From assembly GCA_013297875.1 (NCBI GenBank), contig JAAFIW010000003.1:248001-312000 (forward strand): a stretch of 64,000 nt of DNA, read 5' to 3'. A model generated the notes under the pieces. That model was not told the DNA's origin and made no database searches. It worked only from the letters and a program-made list of their open reading frames with translations. The stretch is from Comamonadaceae bacterium (GTDB lineage Bacteria > Pseudomonadota > Gammaproteobacteria > Burkholderiales > Burkholderiaceae_C). Below, one piece after another: positions 36,805 to 46,894 of this stretch; the stretch's first letter is position 1; each line of letters begins with the position of its first letter. The position numbers were made by a program, and so were the translations under genes.

Positions 36805-36864
36805 CAAAATCGCCCTTCAGCCCAAGCAAAACCTGCTCAAGCAGCTACAAAACCAGGAGCAACC
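36805..36864 (+). repeat. Dispersed comamonad repeat, copy 12 (intergenic)
   Basis: AAAATCGCCCTTCAGCCCAA, GCAAAACCTGCTCAAGCAGC, TACAAAACCAGGAGCAAC. Full length with a changed right arm. Confidence 0.75.
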
Positions 36865-37061
36865 TGAATCCCCCCGCGACAAAACAAGCCCATGCTGCGG
36901 CGGGTGGTTGGGTGTGGGATGAAAAAATTGGAGCAAGGCGCGGGTTGATCTTGCGAACGCTGCAAAACGCAATCGCGTGATTGCGGAAATTTTCTTCAGC
37001 GCATACCCAGCCGACCGTCGCTTGCCAGCCAACGCTGCGTAAAAGGGGAGTTGAACAGTCT

Positions 37062-37098
37062 GCCCCCACCCCTGCCCTCCCCCGGAAGGGGAGAGAGC
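37062..37098. repeat. GC-rich short palindromic repeat, copy B
   Basis: GCCCCCACCCCTGCCCTCCC followed by CCGGAAGGGGAGAGAGC, nearly the same as the element at 29814-29863. Confidence 0.7.
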
Positions 37099-37121
37099 TA
37101 AAACCCGCGTAATTCAAGCAA

Positions 37122-37180
37122 AAAGTGCCTCTAGCCCTAGTAAATACTGCTCAAACAGCTATTCTTTCAGGAGCAATCAA
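37122..37180 (+). repeat. Dispersed comamonad repeat, copy 13 (intergenic)
   Basis: GCCTCTAGCCCTAGTAAATA, CTGCTCAAACAGCTATTCTT, then TCAGGAGCAATCAA. It ends about 10 bases before the 3' end of the permease gene (37190). Confidence 0.85.
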
Positions 37181-37189
37181 CAAGCAAAA

Positions 37190-38041
37190 TCAACGCTTGC
37201 GCGACAGCTTCGGATCCAGCACATCCCGCAACCCATCCCCCAGCAGGTTCAGCCCCAGCACCGCCAGCGCAATGGCCACGCCGGGGTAGACCGCCAGCAT
37301 CGGGGCCTGAAACATCAAGGTTTGCGCTTCGCTGAGCATGCGGCCCCAGGAGGGTTGGGGCGGCTGGGTGCCCAGGCCCAGGTACGACAAGGCGGCTTCG
37401 GCCAGGATGGCAATCGCAAAGCGGATGGTGGCTTGCACGATGAGCACCGATGCGATGTTGGGCAGCACATGCTCGACGGTGATGCGCCAGCGGCCTTTGC
37501 CGCAGGCGCGGGCGGCGAGCACAAACTCGCGCGACCACACGGCGTTGGCGCTGGCGCGGGTGATGCGGGCGAAGGTGGGAATGTTGTAGATGCCAATGGC
37601 GATGATGGCATTGACTAGGCCCGCGCCAAAGACCGCTGTGAGCATGATGGCCGACAGGATGGCGGGGAAGGCAAAGCCAAAGTCGCTCAAGCGCATGATG
37701 GCTTCTTCCACCCAGCCGCGCCGGGCTGCGGCCAGCAGCCCAAGGGCCGTGCCGATGAACAGCCCGATGCCCACAGCGATGATGCCCACCAGAATCGATG
37801 CACGCGCGCCCACCAGCAGCAGCGAGGCGATGTCGCGGCCAAACGGGTCGGTGCCGAGCCAGTGCGTGGCGCTGGGCCCTTGCAGCTTGCCGGGCAGGTT
37901 CATCTCGTAGGGGGAATGGGGTGTCCACACCAGCGAGAGTGCGGCGGCCAGTAGCAGCAGGGCGGTGAGCAACGCGCCGAGCATGAAGCTCTTGTGCTGG
38001 CGCAGGCGGGTGGGCAGCGACTGGGAGGTACTGCTGGTCAT
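37190..38041 (-). CDS. ABC transporter permease, DppC/OppC-like
   Basis: 283-residue inner-membrane subunit for peptide-type uptake. An N-terminal segment with one transmembrane helix is followed by HWLGTDPFGRDIASLLLVGA, the OppC/DppC signature, and by the loop EFVLAARACGKGRWRITVEH with VLPNIASVL. It follows the DppB-like gene by 105 bp on the same strand. No ATPase gene follows, whereas a dppDF pair is usual. Start at ATG 38041. Confidence 0.9.
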   Translation of the reverse strand: MTSSTSQSLPTRLRQHKSFMLGALLTALLLLAAALSLVWTPHSPYEMNLPGKLQGPSATHWLGTDPFGRDIASLLLVGARASILVGIIAVGIGLFIGTALGLLAAARRGWVEEAIMRLSDFGFAFPAILSAIMLTAVFGAGLVNAIIAIGIYNIPTFARITRASANAVWSREFVLAARACGKGRWRITVEHVLPNIASVLIVQATIRFAIAILAEAALSYLGLGTQPPQPSWGRMLSEAQTLMFQAPMLAVYPGVAIALAVLGLNLLGDGLRDVLDPKLSRKR

Positions 38042-38059
38042 GCGGGCCCTCGCGCGCAA

Positions 38060-38131
38060 ACGCCCTCACCCCAGCCCTCTCCCGCAGGCGGGAGAACAGA
38101 CGAATCTCCCGCAAGCGGGCGAGGGAGTAAG
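38060..38131. repeat. GC-rich palindromic repeat, variant copy C, between the two permease genes
   Basis: CCCTCACCCCAGCCCTCTCC and CGCAGGCGGGAGAACAG, then CTCCCGCAAGCGGGCGAGGG: inverted CTCCCGC/GCGGGAG pairs that can form stem-loops inside the operon. Confidence 0.65.
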
Positions 38132-38146
38132 ACAGAGGTCGGCTGC

Positions 38147-39412
<1,266 letters not shown>

Positions 39413-39450
39413 TCCGGCCTTTTTCTGGGTGGTGCCGAGGCATTGATAGA

Positions 39451-39510
39451 CATTTTGGGCTGTCGCCCATGTATTTCTTGCTGAAGCAGCTATCAAAACG
39501 ATAGTAAACC
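39451..39510 (+). repeat. Dispersed comamonad repeat, copy 14 (intergenic)
   Basis: TTTTGGGCTGTCGCCCATGT, ATTTCTTGCTGAAGCAGCTA, TCAAAACGATAGTAAAC. It lies between the convergent ferredoxin and pth genes. Confidence 0.9.
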
Positions 39511-39517
39511 TGGGGCT

Positions 39518-40126
39518 TCACACGCCCTCTGGGCGCGGTGGTTTGGGCCTGGGTGGCTTGTGGGTGTGTATCAGCAGCGTGGCTTGGGTCATGTCACCGT
39601 CCAGCAACGCGGGCACGGCTTTCAGGGTGCGGGTGATGCAGTCTTCGATCGCTTCGCGGTGCTCTTGCGAGGGCTTCTTCAGTACCCAGTGAATCACCTC
39701 AGACTTCACGCCGGGGTGGCCTATGCCCAGGCGCAGCCGCCAGTAGTCGGCACTGCCCAGCTGGGCATGGATGTCGCGCAGCCCGTTGTGGCCAGCGTGG
39801 CTGCCGGCGAACTTGAGCTTGGCCTGGCCGGGCAGCACATCCAGCTCGTCGTGCACCACCAGCACCTCCTCAGGCGTCATCTTGAAGAATTTGGCCAGCG
39901 CAGCCACCGACTTGCCCGACAGGTTCATGAAGGTCTGCGGTTTGAGCAACCAAAGGGTGTGGCCCTGCACCACGGTGCGTGCCACGTGGCCGTGGTGAGC
40001 CTTGTCTGCCACCAGCGAGACCTTTAGCTCGCGGGCCAGCTCGTCAATCCACCAGAAGCCGGCGTTGTGGCGGGTGTGTTCGTATTCGGGGCCAGGGTTG
40101 CCCAGGCCGACAAACAGTTTGATCAT
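39518..40126 (-). CDS. pth: Peptidyl-tRNA hydrolase
   Basis: 202-residue enzyme that releases peptides from dropped-off peptidyl-tRNA. [20 protein letters not shown] contains the family asparagine and the catalytic histidine; the [20 protein letters not shown] segment follows, with the catalytic aspartate. The C-terminus is a Lys/Pro-rich tail ([14 protein letters not shown]). It lies downstream of rplY, with a terminator hairpin between. Confidence 0.96.
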   Translation of the reverse strand: MIKLFVGLGNPGPEYEHTRHNAGFWWIDELARELKVSLVADKAHHGHVARTVVQGHTLWLLKPQTFMNLSGKSVAALAKFFKMTPEEVLVVHDELDVLPGQAKLKFAGSHAGHNGLRDIHAQLGSADYWRLRLGIGHPGVKSEVIHWVLKKPSQEHREAIEDCITRTLKAVPALLDGDMTQATLLIHTHKPPRPKPPRPEGV

Positions 40127-40156
40127 GGGTGGAGATTATCCGAGCTGCCTGGCAAC

Positions 40157-40184
40157 GAAAAAGCCCGCCGAAGCGGGCTTTTTC
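40157..40184. terminator. Rho-independent terminator between rplY and pth
   Basis: Stem GAAAAAGCCCGC (40157-40168) with loop CGAA and GCGGGCTTTTTC (40173-40184), a perfect 12-bp stem flanked by A and T runs that work in both directions. It lies downstream of rplY on the minus strand. Confidence 0.85.
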
Positions 40185-40212
40185 GCCGTACGCAGGCGCG
40201 CTGGATACAGGC

Positions 40213-40893
40213 TTACTTCTTGGCAGCCGGTGTTTTGGCTGCTGGAGTTTTCGCCGCGGGCGCGGCCTTGCCGCCTTTTGCACCTTTGGCGGGCGCAGCA
40301 GCTGCAGCCACTGCTGCAGGATCGGGTACTTCCTCGGCAATGGCCACCACCGAAACCAGCACGGGGTTGACCTTGCCACGGGTCAACGCGGTCACGCCTT
40401 TGGGCAGTTTGACGTCGTTCAGGTGCAGCGAATGGCCTTTCTTCAGACCCGACAGATCAACAGCGATGAACTCCGGCAGATCGGACGGCAGGCAGGAGAC
40501 CTGCAACTCGGTCACGATGTGATTGACCATGCAGTTTTCGGTTTTGACGGCTGGCGAGGTTTCTTCGCCGCTGTAGTGCAGAGGCACCTTCATGGTCAAT
40601 TTGGTTTTGGCATCGACGCGCTGAAAGTCAATGTGCAGCACTTGCTGCTTGTAGGGGTGGTATTGCACGTCGCGCAGCAGCACGGGGCTGACCTGGCCGT
40701 TGTATTCCATCTCCAGCACGGTGGCGTGGAAGGCTTCTTTTTTCAGGGCGTACCACAGCGCGTTGTGATCCAGTTCGATCAACAGCGGCTGGCCTTCGCC
40801 ACCATAAACGATGCCCGGTGTTTTTCCTGTGATGCGAAGACGGCGGCTCGCACCCGTCCCCTGCAAAGCGCGCTCAAAAGCGACAAATTTCAT
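40213..40893 (-). CDS. rplY: 50S ribosomal protein L25/general stress protein Ctc
   Basis: 226-residue L25 of the long Ctc type: an N-terminal 5S rRNA-binding domain ([20 protein letters not shown]) followed by a C-terminal domain and a basic Ala/Lys/Pro tail (repeats of AAKTP, residues about 205-226). Start ATG 40893 gives [15 protein letters not shown]; the longer frame to 40938 has no support. pth is next downstream and prs upstream, the usual order. Confidence 0.95.
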   Translation of the reverse strand: MKFVAFERALQGTGASRRLRITGKTPGIVYGGEGQPLLIELDHNALWYALKKEAFHATVLEMEYNGQVSPVLLRDVQYHPYKQQVLHIDFQRVDAKTKLTMKVPLHYSGEETSPAVKTENCMVNHIVTELQVSCLPSDLPEFIAVDLSGLKKGHSLHLNDVKLPKGVTALTRGKVNPVLVSVVAIAEEVPDPAAVAAAAAPAKGAKGGKAAPAAKTPAAKTPAAKK

Positions 40894-40972
40894 AACTGAC
40901 TCCAATGAAAGAATCCACCGCGACCAGTGTGATTCCATTAAAAAAAGGCTTCACAAGAAGCCACTTGATGCC

Positions 40973-41950
40973 TCAGAACAAGTTGTCTTGATCCGAGAAC
41001 AAACTCATCACCGACTCGCCCTTGGAAATGCGCTGAATCGTCTCGGCGATCAGCGGCGCCACGGACAGTTGGCGTATCTTTTTGCAAGCCTTGGCGGCGT
41101 CATTCAGCGGAATGGTGTTGGTCACCACCACCTCGTCAAGTGCGCCACCTTTGGCAATGCGCTCGATGGCCGGGCCCGAAAAAATAGGGTGGGTGCAATA
41201 GGCATAAACTTTTTTGGCACCGCGCTCTTTGAGCACCTCGGCGGCTTTTACCAGTGTGCCGGCGGTGTCGATCATGTCGTCCATCACCACACAGTTGCGG
41301 CCTTCAATCTCGCCAATCACATGCATCACCTCGCTCACATTGGCGCGGGGGCGGCGCTTGTCGATGATGGCCATGTCGCAGTTCAACTGCTTGGCCAGCG
41401 CCCGCGCACGCACCACGCCGCCCACATCGGGCGAGACCACGATCAGGTCTTCGTAGTTTTTTTGCCGCACGTCGCCCAGCAGCACCGGCGAGGCATAAAT
41501 GTTGTCCACCGGAATGTCGAAAAAACCCTGAATCTGGTCGGCATGCAAGTCCATGGTGAGCACGCGCGCCACGCCCACGGTTTGCAGCAGATCGGCCACC
41601 ACTTTGGCCGAAATTGGCACCCGGGCCGAGCGCGGGCGGCGGTCCTGGCGGGCGTAGCCGAAGTAGGGAATGACGGCACTGATGCGCTCGGCCGAGGCAC
41701 GCTTGAGCGCATCGACCATGAACAGCAATTCCATCAGGTTTTCATTGGTGGGCGCGCAGGTGGACTGCACCACAAACACGTCGCGTGCACGCACGTTTTG
41801 CGTGACTTCGACGGTGACCTCGCCATCGGAGAAGCGCCCCACATTGGCCGAGCCCAATGAAATGCCCAGGTGTTGCGCAATTTCAGCGGCCAGGCCCGGG
41901 TTGGCATTGCCGGTGAAAACCATGAAATCGGGGTGTTGTGGAGCTTGCAT
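40973..41950 (-). CDS. prs: Ribose-phosphate pyrophosphokinase
   Basis: 325-residue PRPP synthase, which makes the precursor for purines, pyrimidines, histidine and [23 protein letters not shown] at the start, the ATP loop in [20 protein letters not shown] and the PRPP-binding loop [17 protein letters not shown] are all intact. Start ATG 41950 (MQAPQHPDF); the frame is open to 42028 without support. It follows tRNA-Gln. Confidence 0.97.
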   Translation of the reverse strand: MQAPQHPDFMVFTGNANPGLAAEIAQHLGISLGSANVGRFSDGEVTVEVTQNVRARDVFVVQSTCAPTNENLMELLFMVDALKRASAERISAVIPYFGYARQDRRPRSARVPISAKVVADLLQTVGVARVLTMDLHADQIQGFFDIPVDNIYASPVLLGDVRQKNYEDLIVVSPDVGGVVRARALAKQLNCDMAIIDKRRPRANVSEVMHVIGEIEGRNCVVMDDMIDTAGTLVKAAEVLKERGAKKVYAYCTHPIFSGPAIERIAKGGALDEVVVTNTIPLNDAAKACKKIRQLSVAPLIAETIQRISKGESVMSLFSDQDNLF

Positions 41951-42095
41951 AACGGCGTTTGTACCAGCCTGTGGCTGAAAATGCGATTTTTGTCTGGGTG
42001 CCGAAATGCCGACGCCCGTTGATATCAACCCGATTGTTCAGCGCCGCAAAAAACCTGCACCACTGGGGTGCGGGTGGCCATCACTCTCAAAAACG

Positions 42096-42172
42096 TGGCA
42101 GGGGAAGAAGGATTCGAACCTTCGCATGCTGGAATCAAAATCCAGTGCCTTAACCAACTTGGCGACTCCCCT
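42096..42172 (-). tRNA. tRNA-Gln (anticodon TTG)
   Basis: 77-nt cloverleaf on the minus strand, CCA encoded (42096-42098). Acceptor AGGGGAG pairs with TTCCCCT (one G-U), anticodon stem CTGGA/TCCAG encloses loop TTTTGAT with anticodon TTG, and the T arm is GAAGG-TTCGAAT-CCTTC. Lies between ispE and prs, a typical betaproteobacterial order. Confidence 0.97.
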
Positions 42173-42224
42173 ACGCGGGTTGGCAGCTTCTGGCTTTCAC
42201 AAGCCGGGAACCACCCACCGAAAA

Positions 42225-43079
42225 TCAAACGTCGCTGGATGCCCAACCCACCAGAGGATGAACATCCAAATTACTGCATTGCCTAGCCTGCCACCCGACG
42301 GGCAGTGCCTCCAGTTGCTGCGGCAGCGCGCACTGCGCAAAAACCGCACTGCCTGACCCCGTCATGCGCCCTTGCAAACCCTGGCTGCCCAACCAGTCCA
42401 GTGCTGAACCGATCTCTGGGCATGTGCTCTGGGCCACGGACTGCAAATCATTGTGACCAAAACCGTAGGGGTTCGCAGCAAAGCCCGTAATTGTAGCAGC
42501 GACTGTGTCGCGTTTCAGGTGCGGCGATCTAAAAATGCATGCCGTTTCCACGCCTTGGCCGGGTTTGACCACCACAAACCGGGCTGGAGGTAAGCCCTGA
42601 TTGCCACGCAGCGGCGTGATGTGCTCGCCAATGCCTTCAACCCAGGCGTTGTGGCCGCACAGAAAAAACGGCACGTCGGCACCCAGCGACAGGCCGATGC
42701 GCGACAGCTGCGTCACCGACCAGTTCAGACCCCAAAGGCGGTTCAGGCCCAACAGGCAGGTGGCCGCGTCGGACGAGCCGCCGCCCAGGCCCGCTTGCAT
42801 GGGCAGCTGCTTTTCAACGCCAATGTGCGCGCCCAAGGAGGTGCCGCTGGCCTGCTGAAGCGCCCGCGCTGCCCGCACGATCAGGTCGTCTGGCGGCAGG
42901 CGGGTACCCAGGTCTTCGCGGCTGATGATGCCGTCGTGGCGCAGCGCCAGATTCAGCGTGTCGCACCAGTCAATGAGCATGAAAACCGATTGCAACAAGT
43001 GGTAGCCATCGGCGCGCCGCCCGGTGATGTGCAGGAACAGGTTGAGCTTGGCTGGGGCGCTCAGGTCGTACAGGTTCAT
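42225..43079 (-). CDS. ispE: 4-diphosphocytidyl-2-C-methyl-D-erythritol kinase
   Basis: 284-residue GHMP kinase of the MEP isoprenoid pathway. PAKLNLFLHITGRRADGYHL at residues 9-28 and the ATP loop PMQAGLGGGSSDAATCLLGL are the two diagnostic motifs. ATG 43079 overlaps the lolB stop by 4 bases (ATGA), so translation is coupled to lolB. Confidence 0.97.
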   Translation of the reverse strand: MNLYDLSAPAKLNLFLHITGRRADGYHLLQSVFMLIDWCDTLNLALRHDGIISREDLGTRLPPDDLIVRAARALQQASGTSLGAHIGVEKQLPMQAGLGGGSSDAATCLLGLNRLWGLNWSVTQLSRIGLSLGADVPFFLCGHNAWVEGIGEHITPLRGNQGLPPARFVVVKPGQGVETACIFRSPHLKRDTVAATITGFAANPYGFGHNDLQSVAQSTCPEIGSALDWLGSQGLQGRMTGSGSAVFAQCALPQQLEALPVGWQARQCSNLDVHPLVGWASSDV

Positions 43080-43588
43080 GGCTCGATCACCAATCGCAAT
43101 TGGGCCGGCGGCACGGGCGACAGCCGCTGCAGGATCAAGCGGCGAGGCAGTTGCGACAGATCGGCCTGCCAGCCGGCCACTGGCGTGTCAACGCCGCGCA
43201 GCCAGTCAAACAAGGCGGCAATCGGCAATGCTGTGCCGGTGGCTTTTTCAGACAAGGCATCCAAGGTGTCAAACCGGCGCGTTTGCGGGCCTTCGCGCAG
43301 CAGGGCTTCGCCCGGTTGCCAGTTCAAAACCGCCAGCGTGCTGCCCAAGGGACTGAGCAAAACCAGCTGGCCGGCCTGAGCGCTGCCGCCCAGCTCGAAG
43401 CTGGCAGAAAACGACTGGGCGGCTTGCGTGTCACTGGCGTCTACCTGCAAGCCCAGGCGCCCCGTCCACACCCGGTTTTCGGAGGCATTTGGGCTGATCG
43501 CCCTGGTATTGCTTGCACAAGCAGCTATTAAAAAAGTAGCAAACAAACATGCAACAAACCTGAGCGCCCGCCCGCCTGCTGGCCTCAC
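43076..43588 (-). CDS. lolB: Outer-membrane lipoprotein insertase LolB
   Basis: 170-residue lipoprotein that inserts lipoproteins in the outer membrane. The lipobox is LIAAC (Cys24), preceded by the hydrophobic run FVACLFATF. RVWTGRLGLQVDASDTQAAQ and FSASFELGGSAQAGQLVLLS are the LolB fold start. I take the GTG at 43588 as start, because it overlaps the upstream TGA (GTGA) and gives the proper signal length; the longer frame to 43699 would overlap the TPR gene. The lipobox region is encoded by a repeat copy. Confidence 0.9.
   Translation of the reverse strand: MRPAGGRALRFVACLFATFLIAACASNTRAISPNASENRVWTGRLGLQVDASDTQAAQSFSASFELGGSAQAGQLVLLSPLGSTLAVLNWQPGEALLREGPQTRRFDTLDALSEKATGTALPIAALFDWLRGVDTPVAGWQADLSQLPRRLILQRLSPVPPAQLRLVIEP
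43486..43545 (+). repeat. Dispersed comamonad repeat, copy 15 (encodes the LolB lipobox)
   Basis: TTGGGCTGATCGCCCTGGTA, TTGCTTGCACAAGCAGCTAT, TAAAAAAGTAGCAAAC. Read on the minus strand in the lolB frame it is FATFLIAACASNTRAISPNA, which contains the lipobox LIAAC. Confidence 0.9.
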
Positions 43589-45351
43589 AGCTTGACGCGC
43601 AGGCGCTTGAGGGTTTCCTGCAAGGTTTCGTTGTCGTTGGCCAGCAACTGGCCTTCGCGCCAGATCGTCAGCGCACGCTCTTTCTGGCCCATGCTCCACA
43701 GCACCTCACCCAGATGGGCCGCAATTTCGGCGTCGGGTCGGGTTTTGTAGGCCGCCTCCAGGATGCGCAGGGCTTCGGCCTTGTTGCCCAGCCGGAACTC
43801 CACCCAGGCCAGGCTGTCAGCTATGAACGGGTCGCCGGGTGCAAAGGCCACCGCTTTTTCAATCAGCTGCTTGGCCTCGGGCAGGCGCACATTGCGATCG
43901 GCCATCGAGTAGCCCAAGGCGTTGTAGGCGTGGTGCGACTCGGGCTTGGCGGCAATCACCTGGCGCAGCAGGCGCTCCATGTCCACAAAATTTTTGGTTT
44001 TCTCGGCCATCATGGCCTGCTCGTACAGCAAATCGGTGTCGGTGGGCTCTTTCTCGGAAGCCTTGGCCAGCAGGTCATAGGCGGCCTTGTACTGTTTGTT
44101 GTCGCGCAACAGTTGCACTTCGGCAAAGAGCTTGGTGCGGGCGTCTTCCGGGCTGCGCTCGGGCAAGCCGCGAATCAGCTGCCGGGCCTCGTCCAGCCGA
44201 CCCTGCTTGGCCAGAATGGAGGCGCGGCGGTTTTGCGCGCCCACCATGTCTTGCGCGTTTTCAATGCGATCCAGCCAGGCCTGGGCGGCCACGAAATCAC
44301 GTTGCTTTTCGGCCACCTGCGCCAGCGACAGGAAGGCCTGGGTCTGGCCACGGCGCTTTTCCTCGCTGGCGGCCTGATCCTGCGTCAAGGCCAGGTATTG
44401 CTTCAATGATTTGTCGGCCATTGCCAGCTGGTTGTCTTGCACTTGCAGCGCGCCCAACACCAACCAGGCTTCGGAAAATTCGGGCATATCGGCCACTATT
44501 TTTTGCAATTGCCCGGTGGCCTCGGCATAGCGCTGGCCATCCAGCAAGGCCCGGGCGTAACCCATGCGAACCTGTGGCAGGGGCGCGCTGACCTGACTGT
44601 TTGACAGGTAAGCCAGCACCACCGCCTCGGCCTGCGGCTGTTTCGGATCCATCATTTCCAGCGCCAGCACGGCCGAGCCTTCCGACTGCACGTTGACCGC
44701 CTGGGCCCGCCGGGCGGCATCCAGCGCGCCTGCGGTGTCGCCAGCGGCCAATCGCAGTCGGCCAACTGCCACCCAGGCCTGCGCGCCGATGCCTGGCTGC
44801 GTCTGGTACTTGGCCAGCGCTGTTTGCACCACGTCGGCCGCCAGTTTTTTGTCGACCACGCGCTGGTACTGGCCGGGAATTCGGGCCAGAAAGCCGATCT
44901 GCTCTGCCGCCGGTGTGAGCTCCAGCTCCTTAACCAGGGGCTCGGCGCTTTCCGCCAGGCGGTTGAGTGCCACAAAGATCTGCATCAAGTACCGGTTGGC
45001 CTCGCGCGAGGTCGGTTGCGCCTGTTGCCAGGCCCGCGCTGCCTGCGCGGCCGAGTCACCATTGCGGGATTGCAAGGCGATTTCGACGGCACGCTGGTAC
45101 AGCTTGGCGTCGTTGGTTTTGCGTGCTGCATCCAGCACCAGCGAATAGCCCGCGCCCGGCTCGCCGCCTTGCACCGACAGCTCGCCCAGCAAAAGCTGGT
45201 AAAAGAGCGCGCCATCCAGCGCCGAGTTGGTGCTCGTGGTGGCAGGGCTGGTGGTCGGCTGGGCCTGCGCCACAGGTGCAAACGCAAGTGCCGCCTGCAT
45301 GCCAAGTGCCACCAGCCAGAAACGCCGCGCGCGAAGTACTTTTTTCATCAT
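43585..45351 (-). CDS. Exported tetratricopeptide-repeat protein upstream of lolB
   Basis: 588 residues with an N-terminal signal (VLRARRFWLVALGMQAALAF, then VAQAQ) and more than ten TPR-like helix pairs to the C-terminus (for example YLNSNSQVSAPLP-type segments and MDPKQPQAEAVVLAYLSNSQ). A TPR protein before lolB is usual in betaproteobacteria; the function is not established, though a role in outer-membrane or lipoprotein assembly is plausible from context. Stop overlaps the lolB GTG start. Confidence 0.85.
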   Translation of the reverse strand: MMKKVLRARRFWLVALGMQAALAFAPVAQAQPTTSPATTSTNSALDGALFYQLLLGELSVQGGEPGAGYSLVLDAARKTNDAKLYQRAVEIALQSRNGDSAAQAARAWQQAQPTSREANRYLMQIFVALNRLAESAEPLVKELELTPAAEQIGFLARIPGQYQRVVDKKLAADVVQTALAKYQTQPGIGAQAWVAVGRLRLAAGDTAGALDAARRAQAVNVQSEGSAVLALEMMDPKQPQAEAVVLAYLSNSQVSAPLPQVRMGYARALLDGQRYAEATGQLQKIVADMPEFSEAWLVLGALQVQDNQLAMADKSLKQYLALTQDQAASEEKRRGQTQAFLSLAQVAEKQRDFVAAQAWLDRIENAQDMVGAQNRRASILAKQGRLDEARQLIRGLPERSPEDARTKLFAEVQLLRDNKQYKAAYDLLAKASEKEPTDTDLLYEQAMMAEKTKNFVDMERLLRQVIAAKPESHHAYNALGYSMADRNVRLPEAKQLIEKAVAFAPGDPFIADSLAWVEFRLGNKAEALRILEAAYKTRPDAEIAAHLGEVLWSMGQKERALTIWREGQLLANDNETLQETLKRLRVKL

Positions 45352-45382
45352 CAGTCCATGTTAATCGACACTGCCTGCCACC

Positions 45383-46195
45383 ATGCCCGAACTACCGGAA
45401 GTTGAAGTCACACGCCTGAGTTTTGCACCCGCCATATCGGGTGGCCAGATTCAGCAGGTGCAGTTGGGCAAACCGCTGCGCTGGCCGCTGGGCTGCGCGC
45501 CGCAGCAGTTGGTGGGGCAAACCGTGCTGGGAGTTCGCAGGCGTGGCAAATATTTGCTGCTGGATTTGAGCGCCGGCCTGCTGCTGGTGCACCTGGGCAT
45601 GTCGGGCAGCCTGACTTTCATGCGTACCGCGCCCGTGGCGGGCAAACACGACCACTTTGACCTGGTGACCAGTCACGGCGTGTTGCGCCTGCACGACCCC
45701 CGGCGTTTTGGGGCGGCGGTGTTTGCAGACAGCGAGCAAGCTGCATCAGCGCAAAAGCTGTTGGGCGGCCTTGGGCTGGAGCCGCTGTCTGCGGAGTTTG
45801 AACCCCAGGTTTTCTATGCCCAGCTGCACCTGCGCAAAGCACCCATCAAACAGGTGTTGCTGGCGGGCGATGTGGTGGTGGGCGTGGGCAATATTTATGC
45901 TTGCGAAGTTTTGTTTCGCGCGGGCATTCGTCCCACCACGCGGGCTGCGCGCATCAGCCGTGCCCGCGTGCTGCGGCTGCACGAGGCGATTGTTCATGTG
46001 CTGGCGCTGGCCGTGCAGCAAGGTGGCAGCACGCTGCGCGATTTTTCCAACGCCCACGGGGAGACCGGGCTTTTTCAACTGCAGGCCAGGGTGTATGGCC
46101 GTGCGGGCCAGCCCTGCCACGCATGTGGTCAGCCCATCCGGCTGATGCGCCAGGGCCAGCGCTCGACCTATTTCTGCAGCCGCTGCCAAACCTGA
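45383..46195 (+). CDS. mutM: Formamidopyrimidine-DNA glycosylase
   Basis: 270-residue base-excision repair enzyme for 8-oxoguanine. The N-terminus MPELPEVEV supplies the catalytic Pro2 and Glu3, the lysine in [11 protein letters not shown] is conserved, and the C-terminal zinc finger is CHACGQPI with YFCSRCQ. Length is normal. Divergent from the TPR-lolB-ispE run by 31 bp. Confidence 0.96.
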   Translation: MPELPEVEVTRLSFAPAISGGQIQQVQLGKPLRWPLGCAPQQLVGQTVLGVRRRGKYLLLDLSAGLLLVHLGMSGSLTFMRTAPVAGKHDHFDLVTSHGVLRLHDPRRFGAAVFADSEQAASAQKLLGGLGLEPLSAEFEPQVFYAQLHLRKAPIKQVLLAGDVVVGVGNIYACEVLFRAGIRPTTRAARISRARVLRLHEAIVHVLALAVQQGGSTLRDFSNAHGETGLFQLQARVYGRAGQPCHACGQPIRLMRQGQRSTYFCSRCQT

Positions 46196-46257
46196 GATCT
46201 GCAACCCCATCCATTTGCCGCAGTTCCGCGAGGGTTACGCGGTGGCTATGCAAGCTG

Positions 46258-46869
46258 CTAGCTCTTGTACTTCACGCTACAGCCATAAGGTTGCGTGCTG
46301 GCTGGGTTCAGCGGTTTTCCAGCCAGCGCTTGCTCCAGGCCCTGCTTGACGTAGTTGGTGGCCTTGGGGATGTCGGCGGGGTTGGCCGACGCAATGCTGT
46401 CAATACCGCCGGCGTAAATCAACTGGCCTTGCGGGTTGACGATGTACATGTGTGGCGTGGTGCGGGCACCGTAGGCCTTGCCAGCCACACCGTCTTCGTC
46501 CATCAGCATGGTGGCCGGTGCCTGTTTTTCCTTTTGCCAGGCCGCCAGTTTCACGGGCTCCATGAAGTCGGCACTGCCTTTTTCGGTGGAGTTGATTGAC
46601 AGCCACACCACGCCCTTGGCCAGTGCCTCTTTTTGGGTGGCGGGCATGTTGCCGCCGTTGTAGTGCTTTTGCACAAACGGGCAGCCGGGATTGGTCCATT
46701 CCAGCACCACGTGTTTGCCTTTGAAGTCGCTGAGTTTGACGGTTTTGCCGTTGGCGTCCTTCAACGCGAAATCAGGTGCATTTTGGCCTACAGCCGCCGC
46801 AGAATATGCTGGAGCAGCTACCAAAAGCGTAGCAGCAGGAATCAAGGCAAGAACGAAACGACGCAACAT
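46258..46869 (-). CDS. Exported redoxin (AhpC/TSA-like thioredoxin-fold protein)
   Basis: 203 residues. After the signal peptide (cleaved near residue 24) comes a thioredoxin fold: [20 protein letters not shown] and the active site [17 protein letters not shown] with a single cysteine, C63 (no CxxC). Such single-Cys periplasmic redoxins are thought to act with DsbD. It lies 25 bp after dsbD on the same strand. The signal peptide core is encoded by a repeat copy (residues 12-30). Confidence 0.85.
   Translation of the reverse strand: MLRRFVLALIPAATLLVAAPAYSAAAVGQNAPDFALKDANGKTVKLSDFKGKHVVLEWTNPGCPFVQKHYNGGNMPATQKEALAKGVVWLSINSTEKGSADFMEPVKLAAWQKEKQAPATMLMDEDGVAGKAYGARTTPHMYIVNPQGQLIYAGGIDSIASANPADIPKATNYVKQGLEQALAGKPLNPASTQPYGCSVKYKS
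46779..46836 (+). repeat. Dispersed comamonad repeat, copy 16 (encodes part of a signal peptide)
   Basis: CATTTTGGCCTACAGCCGCC, GCAGAATATGCTGGAGCAGC, TACCAAAAGCGTAGCAGC. Minus-strand reading in the redoxin frame: [18 protein letters not shown], which is the h-region and cleavage region of its signal. Confidence 0.85.
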
Positions 46870-46894
46870 AAACACTCCTTCAAGGTTGAAAAAT

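Larger units (their letters stand above)
36690..37189. other. 500-bp intergenic stretch with repeats
   Basis: No gene seen. It holds dispersed-repeat copies 12 and 13 and one GC-rich palindrome (37062-37098). The left part (to about 36830) continues the low-GC region; the right part abuts the 3' end of the permease gene at 37190. Confidence 0.6.
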
